Made by a program: the position numbers and the translations under genes
In this document: positions 1 through 9,305 of the stretch, one piece after another
Position numbering within the stretch: the first letter of the stretch is position 1
How the letters are laid out: each line of letters begins with the position of its first letter
The notes under the pieces: model-generated
What the model saw: only the letters and a program-made list of their open reading frames with translations
What the model was told of the DNA's origin: nothing
Databases searched by the model: none
Assembly (NCBI RefSeq): GCF_018860565.1
Contig: NZ_JAHKPS010000009.1
Span: 288,618 to 352,617, forward strand
DNA: 64,000 bases
Reading direction: 5' to 3'
Origin: Winogradskyella psychrotolerans
Lineage (GTDB): Bacteria > Bacteroidota > Bacteroidia > Flavobacteriales > Flavobacteriaceae

Positions 1-54
1 GAGCATAGGCAGAGAAGAAAGCATTAAAAATAAGGTAGTAATCCTCTTAATCAT
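1..54 (-). CDS. Partial secreted protein, N-terminus only
   Basis: Reading leftward from an ATG at 54, the first 18 codons encode MIKRITTLFLMLSSLPML, a basic start followed by a hydrophobic stretch typical of a Sec signal peptide or first membrane helix. The gene runs off the left edge, so its function cannot be judged. It lies 73 bases downstream of the LysM gene on the same strand and could belong to the same transcript. Confidence 0.5.
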   Translation of the reverse strand, partial: MIKRITTLFLMLSSLPML

Positions 55-127
55 AGATTTTGCAAAATAACTAAATCTATCTTAAAACGATGATATGATT
101 TTTTTATTTTTTGAGTGTTGTAGTTTT

Positions 128-886
128 CTATTTTAACTGTAATTTTTGACCTATTTGAATGGTATTGCTTGTTAATCCATTTAAACGTTTAATTTCATCT
201 ACAGCTGTTCCACTATGTAAAGCAATACGATATAAGTTATCTCCTTTTTTAACAATCCAAACAGACAGGTCGCTAACTTCTTTTGATGTATTAAAATCAG
301 TAACATGAAGTTTTTGACCTACTTTAATTAAATTTGAATGTAAGTTATTCTGATCTTTTAAATCCTCTACCTTTAAATTATATCGTTTTGCTATACTGTA
401 TAAAGTTTCATTTAATTCTACAATATGAATGCTTGAATGGTTACTTTCTAAATTGCTTTCATAAGTTGTTTTATGTTCAACTTCAACTGTTGGATCTGTA
501 ACTACGTCAAAGTTTTTTACACGAAGTCTTTGTCCTTTATCTATTAATGTTGTCTGTAAATTATTAGCGCGTTTCAGTTCGGTTAAAGAGACCTTGTATG
601 CTTTAGAAACATCTAATAAAGTCTCATTAGATTGAACAATATGAAAATCGGAATCCACAGCCTTAACAATAGTGTCTTGCTTTTTTGTTTCATCCGTTTG
701 CGGTGTTTTTACATTGTTTTCTGTTTTAGCTTTTACTAGAGTAATTTCACCAGTTGCAACATTTAATTTTGCAGGTTTTCCGTCTAATAGCACATCTTTA
801 TACTCTACTTTAGATTGTGCTATTAGACTTATATTTACTGCTAAAATAAATACAACTGATAAAATAACTTTAAAGCTTTTTCGCAT
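128..886 (-). CDS. Secreted LysM-repeat protein
   Basis: A 252-residue exported protein with a signal peptide (about residues 1-23, ending ISLIAQ) and three LysM modules at about 82-125, 153-197 and 209-251. Each module shows the family pattern: an aromatic or hydrophobic residue plus IV, then a NETL or GDNL turn, then a VGQKL-like end. LysM modules bind the N-acetylglucosamine backbone of peptidoglycan, so the protein probably sits on the periplasmic cell wall. No catalytic domain is visible. It may be a wall-anchoring or scaffold protein, or the binding part of a larger complex. Its ATG lies inside the last codons of lon (17-base overlap, different frame), so the two genes are very likely co-transcribed and translationally coupled. 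Confidence 0.85.
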   Translation of the reverse strand: MRKSFKVILSVVFILAVNISLIAQSKVEYKDVLLDGKPAKLNVATGEITLVKAKTENNVKTPQTDETKKQDTIVKAVDSDFHIVQSNETLLDVSKAYKVSLTELKRANNLQTTLIDKGQRLRVKNFDVVTDPTVEVEHKTTYESNLESNHSSIHIVELNETLYSIAKRYNLKVEDLKDQNNLHSNLIKVGQKLHVTDFNTSKEVSDLSVWIVKKGDNLYRIALHSGTAVDEIKRLNGLTSNTIQIGQKLQLK

Positions 887-3323
887 TTTTAACTTTTTGA
901 TTTGTAAGCGCCAGTTTTAAAACATCGCTCATATCTGTAACGTAATGAAACGTTAATCCTTTCAGATATTCTGGCTTAATTTCCTCTATATCTCTTCTAT
1001 TATCTTCACAAAGTAAAATCTCTTTAATACGCGCACGCTTGGCTGCTAATATCTTTTCTTTGATACCTCCAACAGGTAATACTTTACCTCGTAATGTAAT
1101 CTCACCAGTCATGGCTAAACTCTTTTTCACTTTACGCTGTGTAAACAAAGATACTAAAGAAGTTAACATAGTAACACCTGCACTTGGTCCATCTTTAGGA
1201 GTTGCTCCTTCTGGAACGTGAATGTGAACATTATATTTTTCAAACACTTCTGGATTAATACCAAATTCATCTGCATTTGCCTTAATATATTCCATAGCAA
1301 TTGTAGCAGACTCCTTCATTACTTTACCTAAGTTTCCTGTAATAGATAGCGCTCCTTTTCCTTTAGATAAAATTGATTCAATAAAGAGAATATCGCCACC
1401 TACGCTTGTCCACGCCAATCCTGTTACAACACCTGCAACATCATTGTTTTCGTATTTATCGCGCTCCATCCTTGGACTTCCTAGAATTTCAATAACATCT
1501 TCATTTGTAACCTTAACGTTATACGCTTCTTCCATTGCAATATTTTTTGCTGCATAACGCACCATTTTTGCAATTTGCTTTTCTAAACCTCTCACTCCAG
1601 ATTCACGTGTATAACCTTCAACTATTTTTTCGAGTTGTGGCTTTGCTATTTTTAAAGCTTTATCGTCTAAACCATGTTCTTTTAATTGCTTTGGTAGTAA
1701 ATGACGTTTAGCAATCTCTACTTTTTCTTCAATAGTATAGCCTGTTACATTAATAATCTCCATACGATCTCTTAATGCTGGCTGGATTGTATTCATGTTA
1801 TTAGCCGTCGCAATAAACATCACTTTAGATAAATCATACCCCATTTCTAGGAAATTATCGTAAAATTCATTGTTTTGTTCGGGATCTAATACTTCTAACA
1901 TAGCAGAAGATGGGTCACCTTGATGACCTGTAGATAATTTATCTATTTCATCTAATACAAATACAGGATTAGACGTTTGCGCTTTCTTTAAACTCTGAAT
2001 AATTCGTCCTGGCATAGCACCAATATACGTTTTTCTATGGCCTCTAATTTCTGCTTCATCGCGTAAACCACCTAATGAAATACGCACATACTCTCTTCCT
2101 AAAGCTTCGGCAACAGACTTCCCTAAAGACGTTTTACCAACACCTGGAGGTCCATAAAGACATAATATTGGAGACTTCATATCATTTCTAAGCTTTAAAA
2201 CGGCTAAATACTCAATGATTCTCTTTTTTACGTCTTCTAATCCAAAATGGTCACGGTCTAAAATTTTCTGTGCGCGTTTTAAATCAAATTTATCCTTGCT
2301 AAACTCATTCCATGGTAAATCTAAGAATAGGTCTAAGTAATTACGTTGAATAGAATACTCGGCAACCTGAGGATTCATACGTTGCATTTTTGCCAATTCT
2401 TTATCAAAATGCTCTTTTACCTTATCGTCCCATTTCTTTTTCTTAGCACGTGCTTTCATATCTTCAATTTCTTCACCAGAAGACACTCCACCACCCAATT
2501 CTTCTTGAATGGTTTTCATTTGTTGGTGCAAGAAATACTCACGTTGTTGTTGGTTCATATCACTCTGAACCTTAGACTGAATATCATTTTTAAGTTCTAG
2601 TTTTTGATATTCAAGATTCATGAATTTCAAGGTTTGAAGTGCACGCTCCTTTAAATCGTTAATCTTTAACAATTCTTGCTTTTCCTCTACTCTAAGATTC
2701 ATGTTAGACGACACAAAATTCACCAAGAACGAATCGCTTTCAATATTCTTAATTGCAAAACTTGCCTCAGACGGAATATTAGGACTTTCCTTAATAATGT
2801 CTAAAGATAAATCCTTAATAGAATCTATAATTGCTCTAAATTCTTCATTCGCTTTTGCTGGTTTTGCTTCAGGAATATCAGAAATTGTTGCCGTTAAATA
2901 AGGCTTCTCAGAAATTACTTTGTTAATAGAAAAACGTTTTTTACCTTGAATAATAACCGTGGTATTACCATCTGGCATTTTTAATACCTTTAAAATACGT
3001 GCAACCGTTCCGGTTTTGTATATGTCTTTTGCTGTTGGATTTTCTACCGCCTCATCCTTTTGAGAGACTACACCAACGACTTTACCTCCTTTGTTTGCGT
3101 CATTAATTAATTTAATTGAAGCATCACGTCCTGCTGTAATTGGAATAACTACACCTGGAAATAAAACCGTATTTCTCAATGGTAGAATTGGTAACGACTC
3201 TGGTAACGATTCGTTATTTATTAACTCTTCATCTTCTGGTGTCATCAATGGAATTAATTCTGAATTCTCATCGAAATCCTGAAATGACAGATTGTCTAAA
3301 TTTAAAAATTTTGATTTTTTCAT
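870..3323 (-). CDS. lon: ATP-dependent endopeptidase La (Lon)
   Basis: Lon is the cytosolic AAA+ serine protease that degrades misfolded and short-lived regulatory proteins. The 817 residues show the full bacterial LonA layout: N-terminal substrate-binding domain (about 45-245), coiled coil, AAA+ module with Walker A GPPGVGKT at 391-398 and Walker B FVLDEID at about 455-461, and C-terminal protease domain. The catalytic dyad is complete: Ser714 in DGPSAG and Lys757 in GGIKEK, 43 residues apart as in Escherichia coli. Length is normal for the family. The first 40 residues are acidic and variable, as in other Bacteroidota Lons. A TAACTTTG -7 box lies about 105 bases upstream. The 3' end overlaps the LysM gene. 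Confidence 0.97.
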   Translation of the reverse strand: MKKSKFLNLDNLSFQDFDENSELIPLMTPEDEELINNESLPESLPILPLRNTVLFPGVVIPITAGRDASIKLINDANKGGKVVGVVSQKDEAVENPTAKDIYKTGTVARILKVLKMPDGNTTVIIQGKKRFSINKVISEKPYLTATISDIPEAKPAKANEEFRAIIDSIKDLSLDIIKESPNIPSEASFAIKNIESDSFLVNFVSSNMNLRVEEKQELLKINDLKERALQTLKFMNLEYQKLELKNDIQSKVQSDMNQQQREYFLHQQMKTIQEELGGGVSSGEEIEDMKARAKKKKWDDKVKEHFDKELAKMQRMNPQVAEYSIQRNYLDLFLDLPWNEFSKDKFDLKRAQKILDRDHFGLEDVKKRIIEYLAVLKLRNDMKSPILCLYGPPGVGKTSLGKSVAEALGREYVRISLGGLRDEAEIRGHRKTYIGAMPGRIIQSLKKAQTSNPVFVLDEIDKLSTGHQGDPSSAMLEVLDPEQNNEFYDNFLEMGYDLSKVMFIATANNMNTIQPALRDRMEIINVTGYTIEEKVEIAKRHLLPKQLKEHGLDDKALKIAKPQLEKIVEGYTRESGVRGLEKQIAKMVRYAAKNIAMEEAYNVKVTNEDVIEILGSPRMERDKYENNDVAGVVTGLAWTSVGGDILFIESILSKGKGALSITGNLGKVMKESATIAMEYIKANADEFGINPEVFEKYNVHIHVPEGATPKDGPSAGVTMLTSLVSLFTQRKVKKSLAMTGEITLRGKVLPVGGIKEKILAAKRARIKEILLCEDNRRDIEEIKPEYLKGLTFHYVTDMSDVLKLALTNQKVKNAKKL

Positions 3324-3426
3324 ATATATTTTCTAGCCATTCTGTCATTAACATCAACAGAACAACATTATTTTAAATGTATTAATAATTAACTTTACAC
3401 TGAATATCAATTTGTTATAAGATATT

Positions 3427-3434
3427 CAAAGTTA
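3427..3434 (-). promoter_or_regulatory. Candidate -7 box of lon
   Basis: Read leftward the sequence is TAACTTTG, matching the Bacteroidota consensus TAnnTTTG. It lies about 105 bases before the lon ATG in the divergent lon/sigma-factor interval, so the inferred 5' leader is about 100 nt. No strong -33 TTTG is seen, only a weak ATTG about 20 bases further upstream. Confidence 0.4.
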
Positions 3435-3553
3435 TTCACACTGTTATATTTTCAATTGTTATGCCATTACCTTTATAACGACATAAAACTTTTTTCATTT
3501 TAAACTGTAACACTAAAAAAAAAACTCCATCTATAAGTAAAAGCAATTGTTTT

Positions 3554-4096
3554 TTGACATCAACCAATCAAAATATCGAACAGTTATTACAACTTTGTCA
3601 ATCTGGAAACCAACGTGCACAGTTGGAAGTTTACAACAGATACAACAAAGCTATGTATAACACAGCAATTAGAATTGTAAAAGATTCTTTTAAAGCTGAA
3701 GACATTATGCAAGAGTCTTTTTTAACGGCTTTTACAAAATTAAACACTTTACAAGACGTCAACTTGTTTGGCGCATGGCTAAAACGTATTGTTATAAACA
3801 ACAGTATTAGCTATTATAATAAAGTGGTTAAACAAAATGAAGTGCCTTTAGAAAATGTCCTTTATAAAGTTGAAGACCATCAAGGTATTGATGAAGACCA
3901 TCATAAAAATGAAAAAGTTAAACAAATAATGAGCGCAATGAAAACCTTAAAACCCAATTACAGTTTAGGATTATCATTACACTTAATTGAAGGGTATGAT
4001 TATGAAGAAATCTGTGACATCATGGATATTTCTTATGCCAATTGTAGAACAATGATTTCGAGAGCGAAAGAAAGTTTACGTAAAAAAATAATGTAA
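3554..4096 (+). CDS. ECF-type RNA polymerase sigma factor
   Basis: A 180-residue extracytoplasmic-function sigma-70 factor. Region 2 spans about residues 24-90, with the acidic core-binding segment SFKAEDIMQESFL. Region 4 spans about 120-176 and ends in the helix-turn-helix YEEICDIMDISYANCRTMISRAKESLR. The start is TTG at 3554: no ATG, GTG or TTG lies upstream in frame, and the next Met (residue 34) would cut into region 2. It is followed after 19 bases by a single-pass membrane protein that is probably its anti-sigma factor, then by two secreted beta-solenoid proteins that may be its targets or the envelope components it monitors. Confidence 0.92.
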   Translation: MTSTNQNIEQLLQLCQSGNQRAQLEVYNRYNKAMYNTAIRIVKDSFKAEDIMQESFLTAFTKLNTLQDVNLFGAWLKRIVINNSISYYNKVVKQNEVPLENVLYKVEDHQGIDEDHHKNEKVKQIMSAMKTLKPNYSLGLSLHLIEGYDYEEICDIMDISYANCRTMISRAKESLRKKIM

Positions 4097-4115
4097 ACCG
4101 CTTAATAAAAAAACT

Positions 4116-4679
4116 ATGGAAAAGAATACTATAGATGATTTATTTGATGACCTAAAGGGTCGTTTTGATATAAGCGAACCTAATCAAGGGCATGAAAATA
4201 GATTCTTAAATAAATTGAACGCAAATGATTTGGCTTCAACCAAAACTAAAGAACAATTGCGTTTTAACTGGAAACCTTTTTTAGCCATTGCAGCATCAGT
4301 AATTATTTGTTTTGGTTTATTTGCAACATTACAAAATCAGCCAGAACATTTAGATTTAGCTAGTGTATCTCCAGAAATGTCTGCTACACAAGATTTCTTC
4401 ACAATTACTATTGAAAACGAATTAAAGAAACTAGACAACGCACGTTCACCTTTAACTGAACAAATTATTTCGGATGCTTTAATGCAAATTCAACTCTTAG
4501 AAAAAGAGTATCAAAATTTAAAAACAGATTTAACTGAAAGCGGAAAAAACCAACGTGTTATTTATGCGATGATCTCTAACTTTCAAAATAGAATAGACAT
4601 TTTAAACACCGTTTTAGAACAAATTGAAACGATTAAAGAACTTAAAACAAATACAAATGAACCTAAACATACAATTTAA
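4116..4679 (+). CDS. Single-pass membrane protein, probable anti-sigma factor
   Basis: The 187 residues have an acidic cytoplasmic N-terminus (1-50, containing NTIDDLFDDLKGRFD), one transmembrane helix at about 54-72 (FLAIAASVIICFGLFATL), and a periplasmic helical region rich in Glu, Lys and Leu (about 95-180) likely to form a coiled coil. No zinc-binding HxxxCxxC motif of the ZAS anti-sigma fold is present. Position directly after an ECF sigma gene, the topology and the presence of similar proteins in flavobacterial sigma operons suggest it holds the sigma factor at the membrane. This is inference. Its end overlaps the next gene by 23 bases. Confidence 0.7.
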   Translation: MEKNTIDDLFDDLKGRFDISEPNQGHENRFLNKLNANDLASTKTKEQLRFNWKPFLAIAASVIICFGLFATLQNQPEHLDLASVSPEMSATQDFFTITIENELKKLDNARSPLTEQIISDALMQIQLLEKEYQNLKTDLTESGKNQRVIYAMISNFQNRIDILNTVLEQIETIKELKTNTNEPKHTI

Positions 4680-5745
4680 AATAGCCTTTTTATGTCTACT
4701 CCTTCCGAGTATTGTATTTGCACATACAAATAAAGACATTGTAAAATCTAGCAAAGAAAAAATCATAAAAAAGTCCTTTAATGTATCTTCTAACGCCACA
4801 TTAAAAGTAGATAATAGCTATGGAAGTATTGATGTTATTACCTGGGACGAAAACAGAATAGACTTTGATATTCTTATCAAAGTTACAGGTAATGATACCG
4901 AAAAAGTACAAGAGCGATTAAATGGCATCACTGTTGATTTTTCAGCGACTAAAGACTTGGTTTCTGCTATCACCAAAATAAGCAAAACTAAAAGTAGTTG
5001 GTGGAATTGGGGAAAAAATAAAAGTATTCAGTTAGAAATTAAATATGTAATAAAAATTCCTATTTCTAATAATGTAAACCTTGATCAAGATTACGGTTCT
5101 ATTAACTTAGATAGACTTAATGGTGTTGCAACTATTAATTGCGATTACGGGAAAATTACCACCAAAGAATTGATGGCAGATCATAACGACATCAGATTTG
5201 ACTACAGCAGTAACTGCTATTTTGAATACATAAAAAGTGGTAAAATAACAGCCGATTATAGCGGATTTACAGTTGCAAAAACAAACAACTTAATCGTAAA
5301 AGCAGATTACACAAAATCCATTATAGAAGTTGCAGAAAATGTAGAATATAATTGTGATTATGGCTCATTAAAAGCCGACAATATCAATAATTTTAGTGGC
5401 AAAGGTGATTATCTAACATTACGTTTAGGAAATGTCTTTAAAAATGTAAAAATTGATGCCAACTATGGCTCAATAAAAATTGACAGAATGGCGTCAAAAG
5501 CACAAAATATTGATATTGATGCAGATTTTACAGGCATTACCATTGGACACGATGCCAATTACAATTTTGATTTTAATATCGAATTAGAATTCGCATCCTT
5601 ACGAGAATCAGATGGTTTTAATTTTACCAATAAAGAAATTGACCATACTGAGAAAAAATACAACGGTTATTATGGCTCTCAAAATTCTGGAAATAATGTT
5701 AAGATAGACTCTGAATACGGAAGTGTTACCTTTAAAATAAACTAG
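4657..5745 (+). CDS. Secreted DUF4097-like beta-solenoid protein
   Basis: Starting at ATG 4657 (MNLNIQFKIAFLCLLLPSIV...), the 362-residue product has a signal peptide ending at VFAHT. An upstream TTG at 4624 would place eleven charged residues before the signal and is less likely. The mature part is built from about a dozen rungs of roughly 20 residues, each marked by a D/N-aromatic-x-x-I/L signature (NSYGSI, QDYGSI, CDYGKI, FDYSSN, ADYSGF, ADYTKS, CDYGSL, NYGSI, ADFTGI, SEYGSV). This predicts a right-handed parallel beta-solenoid at the cell surface or in the periplasm. No enzyme motif is visible. It overlaps the putative anti-sigma gene, so it belongs to the sigma operon. Confidence 0.75.
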   Translation: MNLNIQFKIAFLCLLLPSIVFAHTNKDIVKSSKEKIIKKSFNVSSNATLKVDNSYGSIDVITWDENRIDFDILIKVTGNDTEKVQERLNGITVDFSATKDLVSAITKISKTKSSWWNWGKNKSIQLEIKYVIKIPISNNVNLDQDYGSINLDRLNGVATINCDYGKITTKELMADHNDIRFDYSSNCYFEYIKSGKITADYSGFTVAKTNNLIVKADYTKSIIEVAENVEYNCDYGSLKADNINNFSGKGDYLTLRLGNVFKNVKIDANYGSIKIDRMASKAQNIDIDADFTGITIGHDANYNFDFNIELEFASLRESDGFNFTNKEIDHTEKKYNGYYGSQNSGNNVKIDSEYGSVTFKIN

Positions 5746-5837
5746 TTACCAAGTTTTGCTTTTAGAATAATCACTATAAAAAACCCTGCAAACTTGTAGG
5801 AATAAAAAATAAACATCAAATCAAAAACTAAAACAAC

Positions 5838-6557
5838 ATGAAACTATTACAATCAATCACAGTACTCGCATTTGTATTATGCGCAACAACTTCTAACGCC
5901 CAAAAATGGAAAAAAATAAAAGGGGATGGCAACATTACAACCGTAAAAAGATCTACGGACTCTTATAACGGCTTAAAAGCTGCAGGACCAATGGATTTTA
6001 AATTAGTGCAAGGTACAGAAGGTAACATCACAATTAAAGGAGATTCTAATTTAATGGATTACATTGTAACCGAAGTAAAGGGCAATATACTCTATGTTAA
6101 GGTTAAAGAAAAATACAACCTAAAACCAAGCCAAACCATTATTATCACCATACCTTATGAATCTATTAATTCTGTGTCGCTTGCCGGTTCTGGTGATGTT
6201 GAAAATTCAGGTACTATAAAAGCAGATGAATTTGATGTGGCTTTAGCAGGCTCTGGAGATATAGATTTAAATATTGAAGCGCAACATATAGATAGTAGAA
6301 TTGCTGGTTCTGGAGACATAGAACTTAAAGGCTCTACTAAAAACCTAATCACTGTTGTAGCAGGTTCAGGCGACTTTGATGGTGAACATTTAAAAAGCAT
6401 CAATGTAGATGCTAAAATATCTGGTTCTGGAGATATAAATGTGGTTTGTAACGGAGAACTTAAAGTAAAAATAGCAGGTTCTGGAGATGTAAAATACTCA
6501 GGACAACCAACAAAAAAAGACACTAAAATATCCGGTTCTGGCAGTGTTAGCAACTAA
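5838..6557 (+). CDS. Secreted head-GIN-domain (DUF2807) protein
   Basis: A 239-residue exported protein with a signal peptide (about 1-21, ending TSNAQ). The segment at about 45-105 (YNGLKAAGPMDFKLVQG...) is the start of the head-GIN/DUF2807 fold. The C-terminal half contains seven xGSGD/S turns spaced 17-23 residues apart (SLAGSGD, ALAGSGD, RIAGSGD, VVAGSGD, KISGSGD, KIAGSGD, KISGSGS), the regular corners of a beta-solenoid. The function of this family is unknown. It lies 92 bases after the other solenoid protein, with a strong terminator 14 bases downstream, so it probably closes the sigma-factor transcript. Confidence 0.85.
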   Translation: MKLLQSITVLAFVLCATTSNAQKWKKIKGDGNITTVKRSTDSYNGLKAAGPMDFKLVQGTEGNITIKGDSNLMDYIVTEVKGNILYVKVKEKYNLKPSQTIIITIPYESINSVSLAGSGDVENSGTIKADEFDVALAGSGDIDLNIEAQHIDSRIAGSGDIELKGSTKNLITVVAGSGDFDGEHLKSINVDAKISGSGDINVVCNGELKVKIAGSGDVKYSGQPTKKDTKISGSGSVSN

Positions 6558-6570
6558 GATTTTATTCTAA

Positions 6571-6604
6571 AAAAAAGCCACTTAAAATTAAGTGGCTTTT
6601 TTTT
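6571..6604 (+). terminator. Rho-independent terminator
   Basis: A 10-bp stem, AAGCCACTTA with TAAGTGGCTT around an AAAT loop, is followed by a run of Ts. It ends the sigma/solenoid operon. Confidence 0.9.
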
Positions 6605-6718
6605 AAGACATTAAAACATTTTTAAAATATATAAAGTCTTAAGATTTTTTTATCAGTACACTGTTAATAACTCAAATAAACTAAGCTTAATTTAAACTCT
6701 AAATTGAGCTTCTTTTTT

Positions 6719-6726
6719 TAAATTTG
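6719..6726 (+). promoter_or_regulatory. Candidate -7 box of dnaX
   Basis: TAAATTTG matches TAnnTTTG and lies 49 bases before the TTG start of dnaX, downstream of the terminator of the previous operon. Confidence 0.4.
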
Positions 6727-6775
6727 TATTCTAGATTTTTAAAATTAGTTAGCAAAAGCAAATTCAGTATAAACC

Positions 6776-8494
6776 TTGGAACACTTTGTAGTATCAGCGC
6801 GTAAATACAGACCACAAACCTTTAAGGATGTTGTGGGCCAGCAGGCTATTACAAATACGTTACTTAATGCTATTGAAAACAATCATTTAGCTCAAGCCTT
6901 ATTATTTACAGGTCCTCGTGGAGTTGGTAAAACAACTTGCGCTCGTATATTGGCTAAAATGATTAATAGTGATGAAAACACAAGTGAAAACGAAGACTTT
7001 GCTTTCAATATTTTTGAATTAGATGCAGCGTCAAATAACGGTGTAGACCAAATAAGAGAACTTACAGATCAAGTACGTATTCCACCACAAGTTGGTAAAT
7101 ACAAAGTATATATCATTGATGAGGTTCACATGTTGTCTCAAGCCGCTTTTAATGCCTTTTTAAAAACATTAGAAGAGCCACCCAAACATTGTATCTTTAT
7201 TTTAGCAACTACTGAAAAGCATAAAATCATTCCAACAATACTTTCACGTTGTCAGATTTTTGATTTTAAACGTATAACGGTTTCTGATGCTAAAGACTAT
7301 TTAAAATATATTGCCAAAGAACAAGGCATTACAGCAGAAGATGACGCACTTCATATTATTGCTCAAAAAGCAGATGGAGCCATGCGTGATGCACTGTCTA
7401 TTTTTGATCGCGTAGTTAGTTTTTCTGGAAAGAATCTAACAAGACAAGCCGTTACTGAGAATTTAAACGTTCTTGATTACGAAACCTATTTTACGAGTAC
7501 AGATTTAATATTAGAAAATAAGATTCCAGATTTATTAGTTCAATTTAATACCATACTTTCAAAAGGGTTTGATGGCCACCATTACATTGCTGGTTTAGCT
7601 TCACACTTTAGAGACCTTATGGTTTGTAAAAATCCTGCAACCATTCCTTTATTAGAAGTTGGTGAAGAGACTAGTCTAAAATACCAAGAACAATCACAGA
7701 AAACATCACATAGTTTTCTTATGGAAGGGATTCGGTTAGCTAATGACTGTGACCTCAAATACAAAACCAGTAAAAATCAACGCTTACTAGTTGAGTTAAC
7801 ACTTATGCAACTTGCCTCTATCACTTTTGATGGAGAAAAAAAAAATCTTAGGCACTTCATAATTCCGCCTTCGTATTTTAAAGCAAGAGGCATCACACCC
7901 ATTCCTGTTACAAAACCTAAAACAGAAGTTAAAACTCCTGAGCGTAAAACAACTGTAGGTTCACAAGCAAAACCTAAGGAAACTGTAAACGAGCCCGTTA
8001 TTAAGATCCCAAAAATATCTATTAACAAACCAAAATCATCAACCTCTGGTTTATCCTTAAAGAGTATAAGAGAAAAGAAAGAACATCAATTACGACAAAT
8101 GGATGTTGTAATTGATGAAGATGATTTACCAAAAGAACCGGTTACACAAGAAGCGTTAAATGAAGCTTGGAAAATATACACCGCAAAAATGGATAAGAAA
8201 GGTGAAAAAATTATGGCTTCTATTTTACAAATGGATCAACCCAAATTAAAAGACACCACCATTTACCTCACCTATTCTAATAATACCAATAAAATTGAAT
8301 TGCAACGTGCCGAGTTTCCTCTGATGGCCTTTTTAAAGAAGAGGTTACGTAATTATGATCTTAAGTTAGACATTACTGTTAACGAAGAAATAGCAAAAAA
8401 ATACGCATTTACACCTTTAGAAAAATACGAAAAATTGAAAGAAAAAAATCCTAATATTGAAGTTTTACGACAAACTTTTGGGTTAGATATTTAA
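6776..8494 (+). CDS. dnaX: DNA polymerase III subunit gamma/tau
   Basis: The clamp-loader ATPase that loads the beta clamp and couples polymerases at the fork. The 572 residues show Walker A GPRGVGKT (46-53), Walker B with DEVH (115-118), the SRC sensor/arginine-finger motif (ILSRCQIF) and a helical lid region, followed by a basic, proline-rich linker (about 370-450) and a small tau-like C-terminal domain. The start is TTG: a stop lies two codons upstream, and the family-typical MEHFxVSARKYRPQTF begins exactly there. The four zinc-ligand cysteines normally found between Walker A and Walker B are absent; that stretch is short and acidic (NSDENTSENED). I know this variant from other Flavobacteriaceae. 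Confidence 0.96.
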   Translation: MEHFVVSARKYRPQTFKDVVGQQAITNTLLNAIENNHLAQALLFTGPRGVGKTTCARILAKMINSDENTSENEDFAFNIFELDAASNNGVDQIRELTDQVRIPPQVGKYKVYIIDEVHMLSQAAFNAFLKTLEEPPKHCIFILATTEKHKIIPTILSRCQIFDFKRITVSDAKDYLKYIAKEQGITAEDDALHIIAQKADGAMRDALSIFDRVVSFSGKNLTRQAVTENLNVLDYETYFTSTDLILENKIPDLLVQFNTILSKGFDGHHYIAGLASHFRDLMVCKNPATIPLLEVGEETSLKYQEQSQKTSHSFLMEGIRLANDCDLKYKTSKNQRLLVELTLMQLASITFDGEKKNLRHFIIPPSYFKARGITPIPVTKPKTEVKTPERKTTVGSQAKPKETVNEPVIKIPKISINKPKSSTSGLSLKSIREKKEHQLRQMDVVIDEDDLPKEPVTQEALNEAWKIYTAKMDKKGEKIMASILQMDQPKLKDTTIYLTYSNNTNKIELQRAEFPLMAFLKKRLRNYDLKLDITVNEEIAKKYAFTPLEKYEKLKEKNPNIEVLRQTFGLDI

Positions 8495-8523
8495 GCTGTA
8501 ATCAATTTAAAAACCCAGAATGC

Positions 8524-8694
8524 ATGAAAAAAAACTTACCTTTAATTGTTATTATTGCAAGTGCCATTCTAATGATTGCCAATTTTATATACACTGAGGA
8601 TTTTGATCGTGGATTTTGGATGTCAACACTATCGAGTGTTTTAATTATTATTTCTATGCTATTGACTATTAGAGAACGAAAAAAGAATGACTAA
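8524..8694 (+). CDS. Small two-helix membrane protein
   Basis: A 56-codon ORF with an ATG start encodes two hydrophobic segments (about residues 5-22, LPLIVIIASAILMIANFIY, and 32-49, WMSTLSSVLIIISMLLTI) joined by an acidic loop (TEDFDRG) and ending in a basic tail (RERKKND). It fills the gap between dnaX (29 bases upstream) and a lipoprotein gene (24 bases downstream), which with its composition supports a real gene. No function can be assigned. Confidence 0.65.
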   Translation: MKKNLPLIVIIASAILMIANFIYTEDFDRGFWMSTLSSVLIIISMLLTIRERKKND

Positions 8695-8718
8695 CAAGGC
8701 GGATTAACATTCAAACAG

Positions 8719-9303
8719 ATGAAACATTTATTAGGACTTTTTATTATAACGCTTATAGCTTTTACAAGTTGTGAAGGTAGAAAGACGCAGAGTCAAGCCT
8801 TATCAGAAAGTATTGAAGAATTCAAAAAAACAGTCAATTTTGAATCTAATGTTTACATCCCTGAAAACTATACAGAACGTGAAGTAGACACCGTAATGAG
8901 TAATGGTTTTAGAGTGAAAATAAAAATATATTCTGACATGTCTAGTGACGTATTATTCTCTAAAATAAAAGATACCATCAATTACCAGACACATTACCGA
9001 AACTTTAAATTCGATATTCGTGTGGAAAAAGAAGGCGAATTAATTTATGAAGAAAGCTTTGATAAACATAAAGCAAACCAGCTCTTTGGTTATCACAATA
9101 ATTATTCACCCGATTCTCCGTTTCATGACTTCGACAAATTAGCCATCTTACAATCTATACAAGTAGATGACGAGCCTTCATTAAAAAACACAGTACTTAT
9201 AGATGTAATGTTTGCTATACCAGAAACCAATCGCTCTGCGCTACACACTTTATTTGTTAATGATAATGGTACCATAAATATGGTTCATGTAACACAAAAT
9301 TAA
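8719..9303 (+). CDS. Lipoprotein of unknown function
   Basis: The 194-residue product starts with a lipoprotein signal (lipobox FTSC, Cys19). The mature part alternates charged and beta-type stretches with no catalytic motif that I recognise. It ends two bases before the miaE ATG, so the two are almost surely co-transcribed, but no functional link to tRNA modification is evident. I recognise it only as a flavobacterial hypothetical lipoprotein. Confidence 0.75.
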   Translation: MKHLLGLFIITLIAFTSCEGRKTQSQALSESIEEFKKTVNFESNVYIPENYTEREVDTVMSNGFRVKIKIYSDMSSDVLFSKIKDTINYQTHYRNFKFDIRVEKEGELIYEESFDKHKANQLFGYHNNYSPDSPFHDFDKLAILQSIQVDDEPSLKNTVLIDVMFAIPETNRSALHTLFVNDNGTINMVHVTQN

Positions 9304-9305
9304 TT

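Noticed and set aside
6155..6553. 132-codon minus-strand ORF rich in SPEPA repeats
   Set aside because: It is the mirror of the GSGD repeats of the head-GIN gene on the other strand; repeated codons keep it open.
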